Of a stretch of 64,000 nucleotides of DNA, positions 24,348 to 31,862 are shown piece by piece. The stretch covers positions 1 through 64,000 of the forward strand of contig JAZRQY010000012.1 of the NCBI GenBank assembly GCA_045650185.1, in the 5' to 3' direction. The DNA comes from Scatosoma sp045650185 (GTDB lineage: Bacteria > Bacillota > Clostridia > Christensenellales > Borkfalkiaceae). Both the position numbers and the translations under genes were made by a program. Position 1 is the stretch's first letter, and the number at the start of each line of letters is the position of its first letter. The notes beneath the pieces were generated by a model that was not told the origin of the DNA, made no database searches, and saw only the letters and a list, made by a program, of their open reading frames with translations.

Positions 24348-25865
24348 ATGAGCATGAAAACTCCCGCTCAAGAAACCAATGCGACGTATGAAGAATTGGC
24401 TGAATTCAACGCAGCAAGCGACGTTTCCGTAACGCCTGCAACGCCTCGTGAAAGCAGCAACGTCTTCTATCGTATCGTAGCCATCCTGTTGGCTCTCGTA
24501 CCCGTTGCCATTTTCTATTTCTTAGAGGCAAACGTCCTTATCATCCGTGAGGGCTATTTGCTGCAGCAAGACAACTACAAGCTGCTTGATTTCTTCATCA
24601 AGCTGTTTACGGAAGAAGGCTTTGCCGTAACGAAGCTGCTGAACTTCCTGCCTATCACCTGCCAAAGCCATAGTCTTTTGGGTCTTGCCTACAACGCTAT
24701 GTTGTATCTGATCCCCGTATCTATGGTGGTATGTATCATCGCAGGTATCGTTGCAATCTTCGCACGTAAGGCAGCGCCCGTTATCACTCGCGCGATTTTG
24801 TTCATCGAATTCGGCGTTTATGCAGGCTATGCGCTTTCCATTTTGTTGCCCTATGCTTACTGCAACCTCAACGTTTGGGATACGCTGAACTACGCAGTCC
24901 TCGGCACGGCGGCAGGCGCTCTGCTGTTGTTCGTCGTTTTGTCTTTCGTCAAATCGGGAAAACGCACTTTGGTTGGCTTGCTGATCTTCCTCCTTACCGT
25001 CGCATCCGCAGGCGCAGTGCTGTATGCAATCTGCGTAAAGAACGCACCGATCAGCGATTTGATTGTGGAAAACCTGCTGTATAGATGGATTATCCTTGCC
25101 ATTGTTTGCGTGTACGCGCTGTTCGTAATCATCTCCCTGCTTGGGGTTGTAGCAAAGAAGGTATACGCCGTAGACATCGTCCGCTCTGCATTCATGACCT
25201 TGATGGGCGGCGGCGTTATCGCGGCTTCCTTCCTGGTAAACGGTCTGTCCGAATTCCTTCTTTACGGCATCATCGCGGCGGCAACTGCCTTCGTAATGAC
25301 GGTTGTAGAAACGATTGCCGTTAGCGTTCGCGCAGACGAAGACGTAGTGGAACAGAAAGAAGAAAAACCTGAAGAACCTGCAAAGAAAGAAGAATACGAG
25401 GACGAGGAAGACGAAGAGGAAGAAGCAGAAGAACCTGCACCTAAAGCAGAAGAACCCGCACCCGTTGCTGTGGCTCCTGCCGTTGCAGAAGAAGTTGCTC
25501 CCACGCCCGTTGTGGCTGTGCCCGTCGTTACCGAACCCGTAGCCGTTCAAGAAATTGCTCCTGCTCCCGAGCAGGAAGTTGCGCCCGTAACCGCGCCCAC
25601 GCCCGTAGTTGCTACCACGGCAAACGATGCTTACGGTGGCGCATTCGACGCCTTTATCGGTATGCTTACCGCTGAGGAAAGATTGCAGTTTACGCAGATC
25701 TTCCTTCTGCGTTCGGAAAGCAAGTTGCCTGAAATCCCCGAATACAAAATCGGCGGCAACAACAAGGCATTCTTCCGCAAGATTTTCGTCAACCTCGGTA
25801 GCTTGCGCGCAAGAATCCCCGACGGCTTGATGGAAAAGATTTATCAGTTCGCAATTCGTCAATAA
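24348..25865 (+). CDS. Polytopic membrane protein with acidic/Pro-Ala-rich linker, unknown function (505 aa)
   Basis: No family recognised. After a Thr/Glu-rich cytosolic start (1-37) there are about eight hydrophobic segments (roughly 40-330). Then comes a very acidic stretch (about 336-370, EDEEDEEEEAEE), a Pro/Ala/Val-rich linker (about 370-430, repeats of EEPAP and VAPVT type) and a compact C-terminal domain (about 435-505, including MLTAEERLQFTQIFLLRSES and RKIFVNLGSLRARIPDGLME). The architecture suggests a membrane anchor presenting a soluble module. AAAGGAG precedes the ATG. A strong consensus promoter implies high expression. The gene stands alone. Confidence 0.8.
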   Translation: MSMKTPAQETNATYEELAEFNAASDVSVTPATPRESSNVFYRIVAILLALVPVAIFYFLEANVLIIREGYLLQQDNYKLLDFFIKLFTEEGFAVTKLLNFLPITCQSHSLLGLAYNAMLYLIPVSMVVCIIAGIVAIFARKAAPVITRAILFIEFGVYAGYALSILLPYAYCNLNVWDTLNYAVLGTAAGALLLFVVLSFVKSGKRTLVGLLIFLLTVASAGAVLYAICVKNAPISDLIVENLLYRWIILAIVCVYALFVIISLLGVVAKKVYAVDIVRSAFMTLMGGGVIAASFLVNGLSEFLLYGIIAAATAFVMTVVETIAVSVRADEDVVEQKEEKPEEPAKKEEYEDEEDEEEEAEEPAPKAEEPAPVAVAPAVAEEVAPTPVVAVPVVTEPVAVQEIAPAPEQEVAPVTAPTPVVATTANDAYGGAFDAFIGMLTAEERLQFTQIFLLRSESKLPEIPEYKIGGNNKAFFRKIFVNLGSLRARIPDGLMEKIYQFAIRQ

Positions 25866-25879
25866 TCTATTAAAAACGA

Positions 25880-25912
25880 TTAGCGTGTTCTCCGATAAGG
25901 AGAGCACGCTAA
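25880..25912 (+). terminator. Terminator after the 505-aa membrane protein gene
   Basis: TTAGCGTGTTCTCC pairs with GGAGAGCACGCTAA around a short loop. The T run is weak. The TAGCGTGTT end also occurs at the edge of the CGATAT arrays. Confidence 0.6.
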
Positions 25913-25936
25913 AACTAATTTTGCCCTTATGAGCAA

Positions 25937-26110
25937 GTGAAGTTTACTTCGTAAGTGAAGTTATTCTGCGAATAGTGAAGTTTCGCCCAACGGCGAAGTT
26001 ATGGAAAAATAAAATCCATTTCATTTTTGCACTTGCAAAAACTTCACTGCGCACAGCGCAACTTCACTGTGTTTACCTCAACTTCACTTTTGCCCTCGCA
26101 AAAACTTCAC
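25937..26110. repeat. Hairpin array with GTGAAGTT units (array 1)
   Basis: GTGAAGTT lies at 25937, 25955 and 25975, and its complement AACTTCAC at 26040, 26060, 26080 and 26103. The DNA between units consists of short, different palindromes (TAC-TTC-GTA, ATTC-TGC-GAAT, TCGCC-caac-GGCGA, TGCGC-aca-GCGCA, TTTTTGC-actt-GCAAAAA). The two halves face each other, so the whole could fold as one large hairpin. Confidence 0.8.
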
Positions 26111-26113
26111 CAA

Positions 26114-26141
26114 AAAAGGCTATGCACATCGCATAGCCTTT
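26114..26141 (-). terminator. Terminator of the sigma-factor operon
   Basis: AAGGCTATGC-GATGT-GCATAGCCTT followed by TTTT on the minus strand, directly after the GHKL gene. Confidence 0.8.
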
Positions 26142-26497
26142 TAATATTGTATCACCACTTTGATTTCCCCGTCGGAGGTGACGGTGCGGGAAACGCTGAC
26201 GCTGTCTACTAGGTACAGCCCCCTGCCCCCCTCTGCCGTCGCAGGTGAACACTCGCTAACCGTAGGTGGTATAAAGACTTTGGTCGAGCGCACGAAAATT
26301 TCAATGCACCCTTCCTTGATATTTCCCTTTACCGATGCCGTACCCTCGGAATGACGCAGGACGTTGGCAACCAGCTCGTTGACGACCAATCGGCAATCGA
26401 ATACCTTTTCTTTGGGAACGTCGTTTTCTTCTAAATACCGACAGATTGCCTGCGTAGCATTTTTCAGTTCTTCCGTCGCCTTAATTTCAAACCACAT
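26141..26497 (-). CDS. GHKL ATP-binding protein (RsbW/SpoIIAB-like anti-sigma kinase)
   Basis: 118 aa. The N-box VVNELVANVLRHS (about 42-54, Asn in ELVANV) and the G-box EGGRGLYLVDSV (about 88-99) define a histidine-kinase-like ATPase of the serine-kinase anti-sigma group. In this family the protein binds a sigma factor and phosphorylates a STAS antagonist. Here it is the last gene of a four-gene operon, after sigma, and not ahead of it as in the classic spoIIA order. GGAGG precedes the start. Confidence 0.85.
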   Translation of the reverse strand: MWFEIKATEELKNATQAICRYLEENDVPKEKVFDCRLVVNELVANVLRHSEGTASVKGNIKEGCIEIFVRSTKVFIPPTVSECSPATAEGGRGLYLVDSVSVSRTVTSDGEIKVVIQY

Positions 26498-26521
26498 TCC
26501 TTGCGCCCTCCTTTGTTCCTT

Positions 26522-27241
26522 TTATTGTTGCAAGCGAGAGCGCAGTTTTGCCAAGATTTTGCGCTCCATACGGGATACCGTCATCTGAGATACGTCTAAC
26601 CGTTCTGCCGTTTCCGTCTGTGAGAGTTCCTCTACGAATCGACACTCTACCAGCGACTTTTCAAGAGGGGAAAGGTCTGCCGTTGCCGCCGCAAGCGTTT
26701 CTTTCAGCTCGAAACGAGCAAAGCCTTCCTCGTCCGTCGGCAGAGTATCGCCAAGCGTTCTTCCCCCGTCGTCGCCCATCTGCGCGTCGATGGAAAGGGT
26801 GTTGCCTGCTTCCAGCGCCTGCACGATTTCTTCCTCCTCGTACGGAAGCGCCGCCGTAATTTCTCTGACGCTGGGCGTTTTGCCGTACCGGGAAAGATAG
26901 TCCTCAGCAAAGCGGCGAATTTCCAAGTTCACCTCGCTTAAACGCCTAGGCACCTTCACCAACCTTGCGTGGTCACGGAAGTAGTTTTTCAGCTTCCCCG
27001 TGATGCTGGGCGTAGCGTACGTCGAAAATTGCAGTCCTCTCGTTTCGTCAAAGGTTTCTACCGCCTCCAACAGATACATGGACGCCTCTTGCAACAAATC
27101 CTCGTACGCGACTCCGCGCCCGACAAATCGTTTGGCTAAGATTTCGGCTATGTACAGATATTTTTCCGCGATGATATTTCTGATAGAAATATCGCCGGTT
27201 TCTCTGTATTTTTTAAACAGTTCGTTTACGCTGTCTGCCAT
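26522..27241 (-). CDS. RNA polymerase sigma factor of the SigB/SigF/SigG group
   Basis: 239 aa, the usual length for this group. Region 2 (about 25-95) includes YEDLLQEASMYLLEAVETFD and GLQFSTYATPSITGKLKNYF. Region 3 is FAEDYLSRYGKTPSVREI. Region 4 at the C-terminus (about 190-235) contains LSQTETAERLDVSQMTVSRMERK. It lies directly downstream of a STAS gene and an RsbW-like gene. Whether it controls sporulation or general stress cannot be decided from this window. Confidence 0.9.
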   Translation of the reverse strand: MADSVNELFKKYRETGDISIRNIIAEKYLYIAEILAKRFVGRGVAYEDLLQEASMYLLEAVETFDETRGLQFSTYATPSITGKLKNYFRDHARLVKVPRRLSEVNLEIRRFAEDYLSRYGKTPSVREITAALPYEEEEIVQALEAGNTLSIDAQMGDDGGRTLGDTLPTDEEGFARFELKETLAAATADLSPLEKSLVECRFVEELSQTETAERLDVSQMTVSRMERKILAKLRSRLQQ

Positions 27242-27256
27242 AATCCTCGTCCGTCG

Positions 27257-27613
27257 TTAGCCCTCAAAAGAAATTGCAAGTACCTTGCCTGCCTCATCCG
27301 TCGTATATTCTACCTTCCCAAGCAAAGCGGAGAGCAACGCGCGGGAAATCTCGTCCTCTGCAGAGGGAGTAGGCTGACAAGCCCCCTCACCCGTGAGGCT
27401 ACATTTCAGCGTTTCGCCAACCGTAAATACTACGCTGGCGTGCGTAAAGCCGCTACGCTGTAAAATCAAGAGGCTCTCCGTCACGCATACCTTATAATCC
27501 TCTGCGCTATCCACGTCAAATTCCGCCAAAGCGCACAGTCCGCCTACCGTCAGGCGCACCGTCGTCATATATTCGCCGTTCAACGGCATTTTTAAAGAAA
27601 ATTCTCTCATCAT
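27257..27613 (-). CDS. Degenerate RsbW-like protein lacking ATP-binding motifs (118 aa)
   Basis: The N-terminal 50 residues follow the RsbW/SpoIIAB pattern (TTVRLTVGGLCALAEFDVDSAEDYKVCVTES), shown in part as VRLTVGGLCALAEFDVD. The N-box asparagine is replaced (ESLLILQ where ExxxN is expected) and the Gly-rich G-box is missing (EISRALLSALL). The fold probably persists without kinase activity. It occupies the position of spoIIAB between STAS and sigma, so it may be a sigma- or STAS-binding scaffold. Its ATG overlaps the STAS stop codon. Confidence 0.7.
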   Translation of the reverse strand: MMREFSLKMPLNGEYMTTVRLTVGGLCALAEFDVDSAEDYKVCVTESLLILQRSGFTHASVVFTVGETLKCSLTGEGACQPTPSAEDEISRALLSALLGKVEYTTDEAGKVLAISFEG

Positions 27614-27921
27614 TATGCAATCTCCATACGAGAGCCAAGCGCGCAGATGGTAAACAGCTTTTTAATGCGCGCCTGCAACCCAAGCAGACGCACTTTATTG
27701 CCGTCTACCTCGGTCATTTTGGTGATTTTGACAAACACGCCAAGTGTGGTGCTGTCGATAAAGGACAACTGCTGACAATCAAAGGCAATCGTCTTTTTTT
27801 CTGCCGCATACGCCGTTTCGACGACGGCGAAAAACTCGTCGGCGTTGCCCACGTCAATGTCGCCGCTTAAGGTAATTTTCAATTCCTCGTTCTCTACGCC
27901 AAGTACCTGTACTTCTTTCAT
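27613..27921 (-). CDS. STAS-domain anti-anti-sigma factor (SpoIIAA/RsbV-like)
   Basis: 102 aa. STAS fold with the phosphorylation-site region CQQLSFIDSTTLGVFVKI (about 49-66, Ser in IDST). It should release the sigma factor by binding its anti-sigma partner when unphosphorylated. First gene of the operon STAS / RsbW-like / sigma / GHKL. GGGAGG lies six bases ahead of the ATG. Immediately upstream is the 277-nt structured element, so this operon may be controlled through its leader. Confidence 0.88.
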   Translation of the reverse strand: MKEVQVLGVENEELKITLSGDIDVGNADEFFAVVETAYAAEKKTIAFDCQQLSFIDSTTLGVFVKITKMTEVDGNKVRLLGLQARIKKLFTICALGSRMEIA

Positions 27922-27934
27922 CGTATACCTCCCA

Positions 27935-28211
27935 TAGCCGTTTCAAACCGAATTGAACCAGCCTTAAAATGTTATTTTCCGCGCCTTAGGGCGTTTGCGA
28001 CCTTGCAGTATGTCGATACGGCGGCGGTCGCCACCGCCCAAATCCATCACAAAATCCCTATTTTAAGGTGCTACGCAGTTTTTACGAGCGAAAAAGAGCT
28101 TAAATAAAAGGATTTTTATGAATGAATAGTCCGATTGTAAGCGGAAATTCTGCTTTAGTATTAGAGCTTTTTCGCCGTCAAAACCTGGTTAAACTTGGTT
28201 TGAAACGGCTA
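27935..28211 (-). repeat. 277-nt structured leader element, copy A
   Basis: Conserved core shared with 36170-36446, closed by arms TAGCCGTTTCAAACC (27935-27949) and GGTTTGAAACGGCTA (28197-28211) that pair with each other but differ from the arms of copy B. Shared internal blocks on the plus strand are TTAAAATGTT, GCGCCTT, AGTATGnCGATACG, CGGCGGTC, CTATTTTAAG, ACGAGCG and CGCCGTCAAAACCTG. Its edge touches the Shine-Dalgarno of the STAS gene, so it would be the 3' part of that gene's leader RNA. No known RNA family recognised. Confidence 0.8.
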
Positions 28212-28250
28212 CGCCTTATCTACCTTTTTATAAACCAAACACCCGTCTTA

Positions 28251-29258
28251 TTAAACAATCAAAGCACTAACAAGGTTGCAAAGCAACCCAACCGCCACCG
28301 CTACGGCATAGGAAACACCGATAAGCAGTAGATTTCGTTTCCATTTCCTCGTGTTTCTAAGCAACACGACAAACCCGAGCCCTGCGTTGGCGCAAAGCCC
28401 TGCCACGCAAGAGCCGAAGGCAATCGTTCCCTCCAAATACGCCGTCGTGATGAACACGGAGGAGGCGCAGTTGGGAATCAACCCAACCAAGGACACGAGG
28501 ACGGGTTGTAGATACAAATGCCGAGCCATAAACGCCGCAAAGTTATCCTCCCCGATAAAGTGCATCAACGCGCCCATCAGGAAATTGAAGACGAACATCA
28601 ACGCCGTAATTTTCAAGGCGTGCAAGATGGGTCCAACCAAGTAGGTCATCACGGGACGGCTATCGTCGTGCTCTCTTCCGCACGAGCAACCGTCTGCCGC
28701 GCCCATATCCTCAAAGTAGCGCAACATAAAGATATCCCGTACCGTCTGCGGCTCTTTCGCACCGACAACGGTATCAATGGAATGGGATTGCAGGCGTACC
28801 TGCCCCCTACCTATGCACTTTAATATCCCGTCCACGGCATAGCCTACGACGATCCCCACCGCAATTTTAACGGCGACCATGCTAAGCACGGAAATCGCCG
28901 CATCCGCTCTGCCTGACGAGAGCATAATGATAAACGCCTCATCGCTGGTGGATAAGAAAATCGCAAGCAGCGTACCTACCGTGATATATTTCTGCTCATA
29001 TAATTTTGCCGCCAACACGGAAAAGCCGCATTGTGGTATGAGGCCTGTTGCCGAGCCGATAACAGGCCCTAATTTGCCCCCTAAACGGTTTGACCCAGCA
29101 AGGTTCGTCTTGTTTTCCAGTAGTTGTAAAACGACGTAAATTAAGAGTAGCCACGGGAGCAACGGTATGGTGTCCCAAAAGGCGTGCTGAGTATTTTCCC
29201 ACACAAACTCCCAAAAGGTATGCGTTTCGTGAGTTGCGTGTAAGAGGGCCGCCGTCAT
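28251..29258 (-). CDS. ArsP_2-type permease (putative arsenic/manganese exporter)
   Basis: 335 aa with about eight membrane segments in two related halves, each with a conserved turn: GLIPQCGFSVLAAKLYEQ in the first half and GLIPNCASSVFITTAYLEG in the second. A cytosolic loop between the halves carries a Cys/His-rich patch (CSCGREHDD) that could bind metal. The family is called putative arsenic efflux or manganese transporter; the substrate here is unknown. Its start overlaps the tsaD stop by four bases (ATGA), so it is co-transcribed with tsaD. Confidence 0.82.
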   Translation of the reverse strand: MTAALLHATHETHTFWEFVWENTQHAFWDTIPLLPWLLLIYVVLQLLENKTNLAGSNRLGGKLGPVIGSATGLIPQCGFSVLAAKLYEQKYITVGTLLAIFLSTSDEAFIIMLSSGRADAAISVLSMVAVKIAVGIVVGYAVDGILKCIGRGQVRLQSHSIDTVVGAKEPQTVRDIFMLRYFEDMGAADGCSCGREHDDSRPVMTYLVGPILHALKITALMFVFNFLMGALMHFIGEDNFAAFMARHLYLQPVLVSLVGLIPNCASSVFITTAYLEGTIAFGSCVAGLCANAGLGFVVLLRNTRKWKRNLLLIGVSYAVAVAVGLLCNLVSALIV

Positions 29259-30316
29259 GTCTTTCCTCCCGTTTTCCAGGTTGCGGAAAGAGGAATGGAC
29301 GCCTTGGCGTTCAGGTTCATCGGCGCAAGGTTGCCGAGACGGTATTGTACCAGGCCCTCGGAGGCAATCATCACCGCATTGTCCGTGCAGTAGCGTTTTT
29401 CAGGCAACACCAACTTCAAGCCTGCCTTTTGGCACGCCGAAGTCAAGGTCAAACGCAGGTAGTCGTTGGCGGCTACGCCACCGCCCACCGTAATGGTATC
29501 TACCCCCGTTTCCTTCGCCGCTTGCAACGCCTTATCAACCAAGACATCAATCGCCGCCGCTTGGAAAGAGCAGGCAACGTCTGCTTTGGAATATTCTTCG
29601 CCTTTTTGCTCCTTCGTATGGCAGTAGTTGATGACTGCCGTCTTTAAACCGCTGTAAGAGAAGTTGTAGCCACCGCCACCCTTCAGCATCTTCGGCATCG
29701 GGATGCACGGCTTACCGTCCATCGCGCACCGTTGTACGTTCGGGCCGCCCGGATATTGCAAGCCTAAAACCCTTGCCACTTTGTCAAAGGCTTCGCCAGC
29801 CGCATCGTCCAGCGTTGCGCCCAAAATCTCGAATTCAGCCTCCGTTTTTGCGTACAAAATCGCCGTATGTCCGCCGCTTGCCAGCAGGGTGATAAAGGGC
29901 GGTTTCAACGTCTTTTCCACAAGGTACGCCGCCGCAATATGTCCGCGGATATGGTTGACGGCTATGAGCGGCTTGTTGAGCGCATAGGCGAACGCCTTTG
30001 CAAACGACACCCCGACGAGCAATGCACCGAGCAGCCCTGCGCCGTAGGTGACGGCTACCGCATCAATCTCCTGCGCCGTAATCCCTGCCTTTTCAATGGC
30101 ACGCGAAACGACCTCTGCCACGGCATCGGTATGCGCGCGAGAGGCAATTTCGGGCACTACGCCCCCGAACAGCGCTTGCGTGGAAGCGGAAGAGGCAATC
30201 TCGTCCGACAGAATTTCTCTGCCGCGAATCACCGCTGCTGCCGTTTCGTCGCAAGAGGATTCAATCCCCAAAATAATCGGGTCTTTTTTGTGAATGTCAA
30301 AGGTAGGATTGTACAT
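29255..30316 (-). CDS. tsaD: tRNA N6-adenosine threonylcarbamoyltransferase
   Basis: Transfers the threonylcarbamoyl group to A37 of ANN-decoding tRNAs, with TsaB and TsaE. 353 aa. ILGIESSCDETAAAVIR at the N-terminus, the metal-binding histidines in HIRGHIAAAYL, LASGGHTAIL, and GGGVAANDYLR near the C-terminus are all present. AAGG precedes the ATG at 30316. tsaB and tsaE are not in the window. Upstream is a GTGAATTG hairpin array that begins 17 nt before the start codon. Confidence 0.97.
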   Translation of the reverse strand: MYNPTFDIHKKDPIILGIESSCDETAAAVIRGREILSDEIASSASTQALFGGVVPEIASRAHTDAVAEVVSRAIEKAGITAQEIDAVAVTYGAGLLGALLVGVSFAKAFAYALNKPLIAVNHIRGHIAAAYLVEKTLKPPFITLLASGGHTAILYAKTEAEFEILGATLDDAAGEAFDKVARVLGLQYPGGPNVQRCAMDGKPCIPMPKMLKGGGGYNFSYSGLKTAVINYCHTKEQKGEEYSKADVACSFQAAAIDVLVDKALQAAKETGVDTITVGGGVAANDYLRLTLTSACQKAGLKLVLPEKRYCTDNAVMIASEGLVQYRLGNLAPMNLNAKASIPLSATWKTGGKT

Positions 30317-30332
30317 AAAAACCTTGTTTTTA

Positions 30333-30538
30333 GTGAATTGAAATCTTTGATTTCGTGAATTGACGGCAGAGCCGTCGTGAATTGAACGCTGATGCGTTCG
30401 TGAATTGCAAAGCTCTGCTTTGCGTTAAAGAAAAGTTTTAAATATTTCCGCAACGATTGCCAAAGGCAATCAATTCACGGCATCGCCAATTCACAAAACC
30501 GCAGGTTTTAATTCACGCATACGAAGTATGCAATTCAC
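30333..30538. repeat. Hairpin array with GTGAATTG units (array 2)
   Basis: GTGAATTG at 30333, 30355, 30377 and 30400. The complement CAATTCAC at 30471, 30487 and 30531, with a variant at 30509. Spacers are distinct palindromes: AAATC-ttt-GATTT, ACGGC-aga-GCCGT, AACGC-tgat-GCGTT, CAAAGC-tct-GCTTTG, AAAACC-gca-GGTTTT, GCATAC-gaa-GTATGC. Spacing is mostly 22-23 nt. The array lies in the tsaD leader. Confidence 0.85.
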
Positions 30539-30613
30539 TTATATTTAGCAAGGGGCGGTAAAATGATACCTGCCCCCTTTTTTTGTGTTTTGTAGTAACC
30601 GCAACGCAGTAAC

Positions 30614-30751
30614 TGCGCCGCATTTTGTAGGCGTATCCGTAGGAAAATGCAAGCAAGACAAGAAGAACGAGGAAAACCCGAAGGAGTTTACTGAGCGTAA
30701 ATGACTGAGGGTTGCCACAGTTCGACGAAGTATTGCGCCGCATTTTGTAGG
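30614..30751. repeat. Intergenic sequence bounded by an 18-bp direct repeat
   Basis: TGCGCCGCATTTTGTAGG occurs at 30614-30631 and 30734-30751. Between them is a stretch including GTTTACTGAGCGTAAATGAC (an inverted repeat GTTTAC/GTAAAT). From memory, similar 'GAGTTTAC...GTAAATGACTG' segments are dispersed in other Clostridial genomes. No coding frame. Confidence 0.6.
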
Positions 30752-30756
30752 ATACC

Positions 30757-31854
30757 TTAGAATTTCTTTAAATAGTCAATGACAAAGCCCTGAATTTCGC
30801 CATCCATAACCGCCTGAATGTCGCCCTTTTCATAGCCCGTTCTGTGGTCCTTTGCCAAGGTGTACGGACAGAAGACGTAGGAGCGGATTTGCGCGCCCCA
30901 TTCGATTTTCTTGACGTCGCCTTTCATCGCCTGCGCCTCTTCCTGACGCTGCTTAATTTTCAGCTCCAACAGCTTGGAACGGAGCATGTTGAAACACATC
31001 GCTTTGTTCTGCAGCTGCGAACGCTCGTTTTGGCATTGTACAACGATACCCGTCGGGAAGTGGGTAATACGCACCGCCGAGGCTACCTTGTTGACATTCT
31101 GACCGCCTGCGCCGCCCGAATGGTAGATGTCGATACGGATATCGTCATCGTTGATTTCCACTTCGTTGTCGTCCTCAACCTCAGGCATAACCTCCAGCGA
31201 AGAGAAGGAGGTCTGACGGCGTTTGTTAGCGTCGAAAGGAGAGATACGCACCAAACGGTGTACCCCCATTTCCGCTTTCAAATACCCGTAAGCGTTTTCG
31301 CCCTCCACACGGAAAGCAACGCTCTTCAAGCCTGCGCCGTCGCCGGCTTCGCGGTCCAGCTCGTACACCTTAAAGCCCATCTTTTCGCAATAACGGGTGT
31401 ACATTCTGTACAACATCTGACACCAGTCGCACGCCTCCGTACCGCCTGCGCCTGCGTGCAGAGCAAGCATCGCATTATGGTTGTCGTACGGGCCTTTCAA
31501 GATAGCGCGGATACGCATATCCTCGATATCCTTTTCCGCAACAGCGAGCATTTCATCGAGTTCGGCAATCAAGCTCTCGTCCCCGGTTTCTTCAATGAGG
31601 TCGATGACGTCCGCCGCATCCGAAAGCGCAGTTTCCCCTGCCTCGTACGCGTTGACTTTTGCGCGTACCTGCGCAATTTCTCTGCCGATTTTGGTGGATT
31701 TTTCCAAATCCTGCCAAACGTCGGGGTTTTCCTGCTCTTTTTCAAGCTCGGCAAGGCGAGGACGCAGATGCTCTACGTCCAACGCGTAGCCTGCCTCGGC
31801 GAGCACCGAACGCATTGCCTGTATTTTTAATCTGTAATCGTCTGCTTTAAACAT
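30757..31854 (-). CDS. prfB: Peptide chain release factor 2
   Basis: Recognises UGA/UAA and releases the finished peptide. 365 aa. The GGQ motif lies in HSGGAGGQNVNKVASAVR, and the codon-recognition region is near ISPFDANKRRQTSFSSLEVMP (shown in part: FDANKRRQTSFSSLEV). The N-terminus reads in one frame from the ATG at 31854, so the programmed +1 frameshift common in prfB is absent. AAGGGA precedes the start. It lies eight bases after the secA stop and is probably co-transcribed with secA. Confidence 0.97.
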   Translation of the reverse strand: MFKADDYRLKIQAMRSVLAEAGYALDVEHLRPRLAELEKEQENPDVWQDLEKSTKIGREIAQVRAKVNAYEAGETALSDAADVIDLIEETGDESLIAELDEMLAVAEKDIEDMRIRAILKGPYDNHNAMLALHAGAGGTEACDWCQMLYRMYTRYCEKMGFKVYELDREAGDGAGLKSVAFRVEGENAYGYLKAEMGVHRLVRISPFDANKRRQTSFSSLEVMPEVEDDNEVEINDDDIRIDIYHSGGAGGQNVNKVASAVRITHFPTGIVVQCQNERSQLQNKAMCFNMLRSKLLELKIKQRQEEAQAMKGDVKKIEWGAQIRSYVFCPYTLAKDHRTGYEKGDIQAVMDGEIQGFVIDYLKKF

Positions 31855-31862
31855 AATTTCCC

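Noticed and set aside
24522..25907. 461-codon minus-strand open frame
   Set aside because: Antisense shadow of the 505-aa membrane protein; the low-complexity tail makes both strands open.
25937..26110. CRISPR array reading of the GTGAAGTT repeats
   Set aside because: Units are only 8 nt, spacers are 10-15 nt and palindromic, orientation flips in the middle and no cas genes exist in the window.
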